Origin: Bacteroidales bacterium
Lineage (GTDB): Bacteria > Bacteroidota > Bacteroidia > Bacteroidales > UBA7960
Assembly: GCA_007132825.1 (NCBI GenBank)
Contig: SLNX01000088.1
Location: forward strand, 1 to 6,592
Length of the DNA stretch: 6,592 bases
Direction: 5' to 3'
Shown here one piece after another: positions 1 to 5,669 of this stretch. The position numbers and the translations under genes are program-made. Under the pieces are notes generated by a model that saw nothing but the letters and a program-made list of their open reading frames with translations, had not been told where the DNA came from and ran no database searches. Position 1 is the first letter of the stretch; every line of letters begins with the position of its first letter.

Positions 1-138
1 ATGCGTATTGTTTTCTCTCTTTCGATTTAATTCATATCCTGTGAGTTATCTGCAGAAACCTTTTTGCCATTGAAGGATACATAAAACCAGACCACTGACA
101 TATTGTATGAAACAATCATGCAGATATTGCAGAAGTGC

Positions 139-146
139 TATATTTG
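139..146 (+). promoter_or_regulatory. Candidate Bacteroidota-type promoter (-7 box) for the helicase gene
   Basis: The sequence TATATTTG followed by C fits the Bacteroidota primary sigma factor -7 consensus TAnnTTTG exactly. It would start transcription near position 153 and give an untranslated leader of about 78 bases before the ATG at 231. No good -33 element (TTTG or TTG) is found at the usual 19-21 base spacing, so the call rests on the -7 box alone. No other perfect TAnnTTTG match was seen on the + strand between 1 and 230. Confidence 0.4.
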
Positions 147-230
147 CTGATATAAACAACCTTGGGCAAATGTAACTATACAAAGGTCACATTGACAATG
201 AATGACAAATACAAACCTTGTTAACTCAAC

Positions 231-3200
231 ATGACCTCAATTGCCTTTATCGATACCGAAATTGATCCGGCCACCGGAAAAATTCTTGACCTTGGAAGTG
301 TCAAAGATGATGAAAGTTCTTTTCACAGACCCTCGGTTGCTGAGTTCATTCAGTTTTTACAAGGGATACAATTCATTTGTGGGCATAATATTTTTAACCA
401 CGATATAAAGTATATCGGTAAAGCAATTGCGGATGCAGGAATAAATCCGGCAAATGTAATTGACACTTTGTTTCTTTCTCCGTTGCTTTTTCCTACCAGG
501 CCCTATCATGCGCTGTTAAAAGACGATAAGCTACAATCGGAAGAGGCAAATAACCCATTGAATGATTCAATCAAAGCGAAAGATTTGTTTTATGATGAAA
601 TTGCCGCTTTCAAACAAGCTGACAAAACGTTAAAACAAATTTTCTATTTGTTGCTGAATGACAAGAAAGAGTTCGAGGCCTTTTTTCGTTTCATAGCATA
701 TACGAGCGAAAGCATAGAACTTGAAAGAATGATCCGGCAAAAGTTTGAAGATGAAATTTGCGAACAAGCCAATCTTTCTAAAATAATTGAGGAACAGCCG
801 ATTGAACTGGCATATTGCTTATCTCTTGTAAACTCATTTGTTCACCATAAAAAGATCCATTCAATAACTCCTCCCTGGGTGCTAAAAACTTATCCCGAAG
901 TTGAACGCATAATGTTCAATTTGCGAAGCAATCCATGTATAAGCGGTTGTGTTTATTGCAACAATGCCTTAGACGTGCATAAAGGGTTGAAAAGCTTTTT
1001 TGGCTTTAATTCCTTCAGAACATACGGAGGTGAACCTTTGCAAGAGAAAGCGGTTAAGGCGGCCGTTGACAACAAATCCATTCTGGTGGTTTTTCCTACT
1101 GGTGGCGGAAAATCGATCACTTTTCAGGTTCCTGCTTTAATGAGTGGAGAAAATGCAAAAGGGTTAACGATAATCATTTCTCCCTTACAGTCGCTCATGA
1201 AAGATCAGGTTGATAATCTTGAAAAAGCTGGGGTTACAGAGGCCGTAACAATAAATGGATTGCTAGACCCAATTGAAAGGGCAAAATCTTTTGAGAGAGT
1301 TGAAGATGGTTCCGCATCCATTCTTTATATTTCTCCCGAATCTTTGAGGTCGCGAACAATTGAAAGATTGATTTTAGGAAGAAAGATTACTCGTTTTGTT
1401 ATTGACGAAGCACATTGTTTCTCTTCTTGGGGCCAGGATTTCAGAGTTGATTATTTGTATATCGGTGATTTCATAAGGTCAATTCAGGAAAAGAAAAATC
1501 TCAGGGACGGAATACCTGTTTCTTGCTTTACGGCCACGGCAAAGCAAAAAGTGATAGAAGACATTCGTTATTATTTTAAAGAAAAGCTTTCTCTTGAATT
1601 TGAACTGTTTGCTTCAAAAGCATCAAGAACAAATCTTCATTATAAAGTTTTTGAAAAGGGAAATGAAGAAGAAAAGTATCAGGCGGCGCGAGATCTTATT
1701 GAAGAAAAAAACTGTCCGACAATCATTTATGTATCAAGAACCCGAAAGGCATACCTGCTTTCAGAGCGACTGACCAAAGATGGTTTTCATGCAAAACCAT
1801 ATCATGGCAAAATGGATGTTAAGGAAAAAACTGTCAATCAAAATGCTTTCATATCAGGTGAAGTTTCAATAATGGTTGCAACTTCTGCTTTTGGAATGGG
1901 GGTTGACAAGAAAGATGTCGGCATGGTCATTCATTATGAGATTTCAGATTCACTTGAAAACTATATTCAGGAAGCTGGAAGAGCAGGACGGGATGAGAAC
2001 ATTGTGGCAGATTGTTTTGTCTTGTTCAATGAAGAAGACCTAAGCAAACATTTCATCCTGCTGAATCAAACAAAGCTGTCTGTCAAAGAGATTCAGCAGA
2101 TTTGGAAGGCGATCAAAGATATCACAAAGTTTCGATCCACAGTATCTAACTCTGCCCTGGAGATTGCAAGGAAAGCCGGGTGGGATGATAATGTAGTTGA
2201 AATAGAATCAAGGGTTACAACAGCTATTGCTGCATTGGAAGATGCCGGCTATCTGAGGCGCGGGCAAAACATGCCAAGAATTTTTGCCAACAGTATTCTC
2301 TCCAGAAATGCACAGGAAGCCATTGGGAAAATCATGGCTTCTGAACGATTTGACGAGCAGCAAAAGGCTCATGGGATACGGATTATCAAGAAGCTTTTTT
2401 CAAGCAAAAGCAGAAAACATGCAAGCGATGAATCAGCCGAATCAAGAATTGATTACATCAGCGACCATTTGGGTATAGTAAAAGGGGAGGTTATTAATAT
2501 AGTGAACCTCCTTCGTGAGGAAAGGATTTTAGCCGATGCAAAAGACCTGACAGCATTCATCAAGAAAGGAGAGAACAAAAATCGTTCTCTTGCCATTCTT
2601 AACTCATTTGCCAAGATTGAAAACTTCCTGCTTCCTTTGTTTGAAGAACAGGAAAAAACATTTCACATCAAAGAGCTGAACGAAGATGCTGAAGCCAACG
2701 GCTGTGAGGGTGTGAACATCAAAAAGATTAAAACGATCATTAATTTTTGGGCAATTAAGAATTGGGTGAAACGCAAAACCCTGGAGTATTCTAAAAACCA
2801 TGTTGTGGTGCTTTCCCTTAGCTCTCAAGATGTTTTGCAGGAAAAACTGGACAAGCGACATGAATTGTCAATGTTTATTGTTGATTTCCTTTATGAAAAA
2901 AGCAATTTGATTATTTCTGCAGAAGATGCAGACAAAGAAGAGGTATTGGTTGAGTTTTCCGTACATGAATTGAAAAGTGCATTTGAAAATTCATTGGCAA
3001 GTTTTGGCAAGAAAGTTACAATTGAAGATGTTGAAGATGCGCTGTTTTACTTATCAAGGATTGAGGCAATCAAAATTGAAGGAGGGTTTCTGGTCGTATA
3101 CAATCAACTAACCATTGAAAGAGTGGAGAATGACAATCTTAAGAGATATACCAAAGATGATTATCAGAAACTCCATCAGTTTTACGAAAACAAAGTTCAG

Positions 3201-5045
3201 CAAATTCATATAGTTGGCGAATATGCCAGGAAGATGATCAGCGACTACAAAGATGCCTTGCAGTTTGTAGAAGATTATTTTCAATTAAACTATAGTTCAT
3301 TTCTTAAGAAGTATTTTCCGGGCAGCAAGATTGATGATCTCAAACTCAAAATGACCCCAGGGAAGTTCAAACAACTTTTTGGAGAATTATCGCCATCGCA
3401 ATTAAACATTATCAAAGACAATTTTACAAAATACATTGTCGTCGCTGCGGGTCCCGGAAGTGGCAAGACCAGGGTACTGGTGCATAAGCTGGCTTCTCTG
3501 CTCCTGATGGAAGATGTCAAACATGAGCAGTTGCTTATGGTTACTTTCTCAAGGGCAGCGGCAACAGAATTTAAGATACGCTTGCTGAAGTTAATTGGCA
3601 ATGCTGCCAACTACATTGAAATTAAAACCTTTCATTCTTATTGCTTTGATTTGCTCGGCAAAGTTGGAAGTCTGGAAAAGTCTGGTGATGTTTTAAAGCA
3701 AACTGTTGAGAAAATTAATAATAAAGAAGTTGAAATCAACCGGATTACCAAAACCGTTTTGGTGATTGATGAGGCCCAGGATATGGACGAAGATGAGTTT
3801 AACCTGATAAACGCCTTAATGGAGCAGAATGAAGAAATGAGAGTGATCGCCGTTGGTGATGACGACCAAAACATTTTTGAATTCAGAGGGTCCAGTTCAA
3901 AATATCTCGAACAATTTATTGAGGTAAACAAGGCGGTCAAACATGAATTGGTTGACAACTACAGAAGCAAAAAGAATCTTGTTGATTTTACAAATCAGTT
4001 TGTTAGACGCATTCGCAACCGGCTAAAAGTTAACCCAATAGTTTCAAAGCAAACCGACAACGGAAAAATAAGGTTGATTCGTTATCAGAGCGACAACCTC
4101 ATAACTCCGCTTGTTAATGATATACTCTCTGCCAGACTTACAGGCACCACGTGTGTGCTTACAAAGACGAATGAAGAGGCATTGCAAATAACGGGAGTTC
4201 TATTGAAAAATGGCATGCAAGCAAAGTTGATTCAAACCAATGATGGTTTCAGTTTGTATAATCTTTCAGAAGTCAGATACTTTTTGGAGCGATTGAATTT
4301 CGAGGATGATGGTTTCACAATTAGCGATGACGTTTGGCTTGCGGCGAAAAGGGAATTGACAAACAAGTTTAGCAACAGCAATAAGCTGGAAGTTTGTTTA
4401 ACCATCATCAAAGATTTTGAAGCCACAAATCCAAAAAAGAAATACAAGTCTGATTTGGAGGTATTTATTCGTGAGTCCAGGCTGGAGGATTTATTCAATC
4501 ACAATGCAGAAACAATTATTGTTTCAACCATTCACAAGGCAAAAGGAAAAGAGTTTGATAATGTTTTTCTGATGCTTGAAAACTTTAATCCATCAACAGA
4601 CGAAAGCAAGCGACAGTTGTATGTTGCCATGACGAGAGCAAAACAAAATTTGACGGTTCATTTGAACTCCGGCTTTCTTGACAATATTTTTACCGAGAAT
4701 CTGGAACGAACAGAGGACAACCAAACATATCCTCCACCAAATGAGCTGATAATGCATTTGACTCACAAAGATGTTTGGCTTGACTTCTTTGGAAACAAAC
4801 AATATCAGGTTTCCCGGTTATCAAGTGGAGATGTTTTGACATTGAACGGTGATGAATGTTTGAACGCAAAAAGACAATCAGTTTTAAAATTCTCAAGGCA
4901 GTTTGTAAATCAAATTGAATCAATGAAAGAGAAAAACTATGAGTTGAAAGCTGCGAAAGTAAACTTTATTATTTACTGGCAAAAAGAAGGAGAAGACAAG
5001 GAGTTAAAAATTATTTTACCCGAATTTTGCTTTGAGAAACGATAG
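231..5045 (+). CDS. Trimodular DNA-processing protein: DEDD exonuclease-like + RecQ helicase + UvrD/Rep helicase
   Basis: This 1,604-residue cytoplasmic protein joins three DNA-acting modules. Residues 1-125 resemble a DEDD 3'-5' exonuclease: D8 and E10 in FIDTEID, GHNIFNHD with D58, then H93 and D112. Residues 236-243 form a CX3CX2C cluster. Residues 255-590 are a RecQ-type SF2 core: FPTGGGKS (288-295), ISPLQSLMKDQ (316-326), IDEAHCFSSWGQDFR (391-405), FTATA (433-437), and QEAGRAGRD (580-588). The usual four-cysteine RecQ zinc site after motif VI is missing, and no HRDC domain is recognised. Residues 600-1045 are mostly helical, perhaps with winged helices. Residues 1050-1480 are an SF1A helicase: Q-motif LSPSQ (1053-1057), GPGSGKT (1074-1080), DEAQD (1180-1184), GDDDQ (1209-1213), NYRS (1243-1246), STIHKAKGKEFD (1432-1443), and LYVAMTRAK (1463-1471). 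The last 100 residues form a small unassigned domain. An in-frame TAA lies two codons before the ATG and the next Met is residue 167, so the start is secure. There is no Shine-Dalgarno sequence, as is usual in this phylum. Both motors have intact ATPase motifs. The biological role (repair or phage defence) is inferred only. Confidence 0.93.
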   Translation: MTSIAFIDTEIDPATGKILDLGSVKDDESSFHRPSVAEFIQFLQGIQFICGHNIFNHDIKYIGKAIADAGINPANVIDTLFLSPLLFPTRPYHALLKDDKLQSEEANNPLNDSIKAKDLFYDEIAAFKQADKTLKQIFYLLLNDKKEFEAFFRFIAYTSESIELERMIRQKFEDEICEQANLSKIIEEQPIELAYCLSLVNSFVHHKKIHSITPPWVLKTYPEVERIMFNLRSNPCISGCVYCNNALDVHKGLKSFFGFNSFRTYGGEPLQEKAVKAAVDNKSILVVFPTGGGKSITFQVPALMSGENAKGLTIIISPLQSLMKDQVDNLEKAGVTEAVTINGLLDPIERAKSFERVEDGSASILYISPESLRSRTIERLILGRKITRFVIDEAHCFSSWGQDFRVDYLYIGDFIRSIQEKKNLRDGIPVSCFTATAKQKVIEDIRYYFKEKLSLEFELFASKASRTNLHYKVFEKGNEEEKYQAARDLIEEKNCPTIIYVSRTRKAYLLSERLTKDGFHAKPYHGKMDVKEKTVNQNAFISGEVSIMVATSAFGMGVDKKDVGMVIHYEISDSLENYIQEAGRAGRDENIVADCFVLFNEEDLSKHFILLNQTKLSVKEIQQIWKAIKDITKFRSTVSNSALEIARKAGWDDNVVEIESRVTTAIAALEDAGYLRRGQNMPRIFANSILSRNAQEAIGKIMASERFDEQQKAHGIRIIKKLFSSKSRKHASDESAESRIDYISDHLGIVKGEVINIVNLLREERILADAKDLTAFIKKGENKNRSLAILNSFAKIENFLLPLFEEQEKTFHIKELNEDAEANGCEGVNIKKIKTIINFWAIKNWVKRKTLEYSKNHVVVLSLSSQDVLQEKLDKRHELSMFIVDFLYEKSNLIISAEDADKEEVLVEFSVHELKSAFENSLASFGKKVTIEDVEDALFYLSRIEAIKIEGGFLVVYNQLTIERVENDNLKRYTKDDYQKLHQFYENKVQQIHIVGEYARKMISDYKDALQFVEDYFQLNYSSFLKKYFPGSKIDDLKLKMTPGKFKQLFGELSPSQLNIIKDNFTKYIVVAAGPGSGKTRVLVHKLASLLLMEDVKHEQLLMVTFSRAAATEFKIRLLKLIGNAANYIEIKTFHSYCFDLLGKVGSLEKSGDVLKQTVEKINNKEVEINRITKTVLVIDEAQDMDEDEFNLINALMEQNEEMRVIAVGDDDQNIFEFRGSSSKYLEQFIEVNKAVKHELVDNYRSKKNLVDFTNQFVRRIRNRLKVNPIVSKQTDNGKIRLIRYQSDNLITPLVNDILSARLTGTTCVLTKTNEEALQITGVLLKNGMQAKLIQTNDGFSLYNLSEVRYFLERLNFEDDGFTISDDVWLAAKRELTNKFSNSNKLEVCLTIIKDFEATNPKKKYKSDLEVFIRESRLEDLFNHNAETIIVSTIHKAKGKEFDNVFLMLENFNPSTDESKRQLYVAMTRAKQNLTVHLNSGFLDNIFTENLERTEDNQTYPPPNELIMHLTHKDVWLDFFGNKQYQVSRLSSGDVLTLNGDECLNAKRQSVLKFSRQFVNQIESMKEKNYELKAAKVNFIIYWQKEGEDKELKIILPEFCFEKR

Positions 5046-5094
5046 CATGAGGACTGGGTTAAAGAAAGTTATGTGTTAATAAAAATTCATACCT

Positions 5095-5120
5095 TATCAA
5101 GGGTTTTGATATGTTTGTTT
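5095..5120 (+). terminator. Possible weak terminator of the helicase gene
   Basis: TATCAA (5095-5100) and TTGATA (5106-5111) form a 6-bp stem with a 5-base GGGTT loop, followed by the T-rich run TGTTTGTTT. It lies 50 bases after the helicase stop codon. The stem has only one G-C pair, so it would be an unstable hairpin. The call depends on position and the T-rich tail. Confidence 0.22.
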
Positions 5121-5142
5121 TCAATTCATAGAGCATAAAAGT

Positions 5143-5207
5143 GCTTAACGCGCACAACCTTGATTGCCGTGCAAAATATTGCCCGGCAATTCAAGCCGGT
5201 GTTATAT
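5143..5207 (+). repeat. Imperfect palindrome resembling an integron attC site
   Basis: The element has the architecture of an attC recombination site. It begins with GCTTAAC (5143-5149), a full match to the R'' consensus RYYYAAC, and ends with GTTATAT (5201-5207), which matches GTTRRRY at all but one position. TAAC (5146-5149) pairs with GTTA (5201-5204). After a short mispaired spacer, CTTGATTGCCG (5159-5169) pairs with CGGCAATTCAAG (5184-5195), leaving one extra T unpaired on the 3' side. The stem continues with GC (5171-5172) against GC (5181-5182) around an AAAATATT loop. An extrahelical base between paired boxes and a length of 65 bases are both expected of attC. The orientation is that of a cassette whose gene lies upstream, namely the helicase. 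No integrase gene or second attC is in the window. It could instead be a hairpin terminator lacking a T tract, or another palindromic repeat. Confidence 0.4.
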
Positions 5208-5325
5208 ATGATCAAATCCCGGGTCTCCTCGTTCCGTCATATCAGACAAACACTCCAAAAACCTTACATCTTACAAAATGACAAACTGTCGGTAGTTTCC
5301 ATTAATGAAATTATTTTCAAAAAGG

Positions 5326-5356
5326 TTTTACTGAATTAATATTTTTATTACTTTTG
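5326..5356 (+). promoter_or_regulatory. Promoter of the tRNA-Asn gene
   Basis: TACTTTTG (5349-5356), followed by C, matches the Bacteroidota -7 consensus TAnnTTTG exactly. Upstream, TTTT at 5326-5329 sits exactly 19 bases before it and differs from the -33 consensus TTTG at one position. Transcription would begin near 5363, giving a 5' leader of about 26 bases ahead of the mature tRNA, which is a plausible RNase P substrate. Confidence 0.6.
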
Positions 5357-5388
5357 CCATTCGAAAATACGAACGTTCATAAATAGAT

Positions 5389-5465
5389 TCCTCCTTAGCT
5401 CAGTTGGTTAGAGCATCTGACTGTTAATCAGAGGGTCCCTGGTTCGAGTCCAGGAGGGGGAGCCA
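5389..5465 (+). tRNA. tRNA-Asn (anticodon GTT)
   Basis: A complete cloverleaf is visible. The acceptor stem TCCTCCT (5389-5395) pairs with AGGGGGA (5455-5461) including one T-G wobble. The D arm is GCTC/GAGC (5398-5401 and 5411-5414). The anticodon stem TCTGA/TCAGA encloses the loop CTGTTAA (5421-5427), with anticodon GTT at 5423-5425. The variable loop is GGGTC, and the T arm is CCTGG-TTCGAGT-CCAGG (5438-5454). The discriminator base is G (5462), as expected for asparagine tRNAs, and the CCA end is encoded (5463-5465). GTT reads AAC and AAU. The gene has its own promoter and terminator and appears to be a single-gene transcript. tRNA 3' ends are common integration targets of tyrosine-recombinase elements, but no duplicated 3' end was seen in the window. 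Confidence 0.98.
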
Positions 5466-5472
5466 GATAATC

Positions 5473-5509
5473 AACCACTTACGTCGTTTTAGAAGTGAGT
5501 GGTTTTTTT
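5473..5509 (+). terminator. Intrinsic terminator of tRNA-Asn
   Basis: AACCACTTAC (5473-5482) pairs over all ten positions, with one T-G wobble, with GTGAGTGGTT (5495-5504), around a 12-base loop. The run of T at 5503-5509 provides the tail. It starts seven bases after the CCA end of the tRNA. On the opposite strand the hairpin is not followed by a T run, so it should not efficiently stop the convergent FISUMP transcript. Confidence 0.85.
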
Positions 5510-5669
5510 ATGTGCATACTTTTTTACATAACCCTTGTAAATCAGGTGTCTGGTTGCCTATATATGTAATAAAGATTTTGATGTGGATGTTGGCCTCTGT
5601 GCTGTTTTGTTTGGCGTTCATGCAAATTATTGTCACAGACCGCTTATCAGGATGTGATTTAACATACAA
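5510..5669. other. Short convergent intergenic region
   Basis: This gap separates the tRNA terminator from the stop codon of the minus-strand FISUMP gene. No clear terminator reading leftward from that gene was found. An open frame on the + strand from a GTG at 5512 runs into the FISUMP gene in antisense and is not considered real. Confidence 0.5.

Larger units (their letters stand above)
5046..5388. other. Intergenic region between the helicase gene and tRNA-Asn
   Basis: These 343 bases hold no gene that I can support. From left to right they contain a weak AT-rich hairpin just past the helicase stop, an attC-like 65-base palindrome, a stretch with no recognised element (about 5211-5325), and the tRNA promoter. 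A 43-codon frame from the ATG at 5208 to the TAA at 5339 is open, but it matches nothing known to me and overlaps the tRNA promoter, so it is not called as a gene. Confidence 0.6.

Noticed and set aside
27..119. 30-codon open frame on the minus strand with an ATG start and TAA stop (includes VVWFYVSFNGKKVSA).
   Set aside because: It is very short, matches nothing I recognise, has no clear promoter or ribosome binding site, and has an in-frame TAG a few codons upstream. It could be a remnant of a gene end, but cannot be supported.
936..962. The CX3CX2C cysteines in the large protein as a radical SAM signature.
   Set aside because: The spacing matches, but there is no surrounding TIM-barrel domain. 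The cluster sits in a short linker between a nuclease-like domain and a RecQ core, so a structural metal site is far more likely.
2604..4923. Several minus-strand open frames of 69-106 codons within the helicase gene.
   Set aside because: They are antisense shadows of a gene with strong, ordered protein motifs on the plus strand.
5208..5339. 43-codon open frame on the plus strand starting at the edge of the attC-like palindrome.
   Set aside because: No recognisable family. It overlaps the tRNA promoter and is short enough to be open by chance in AT-rich DNA.
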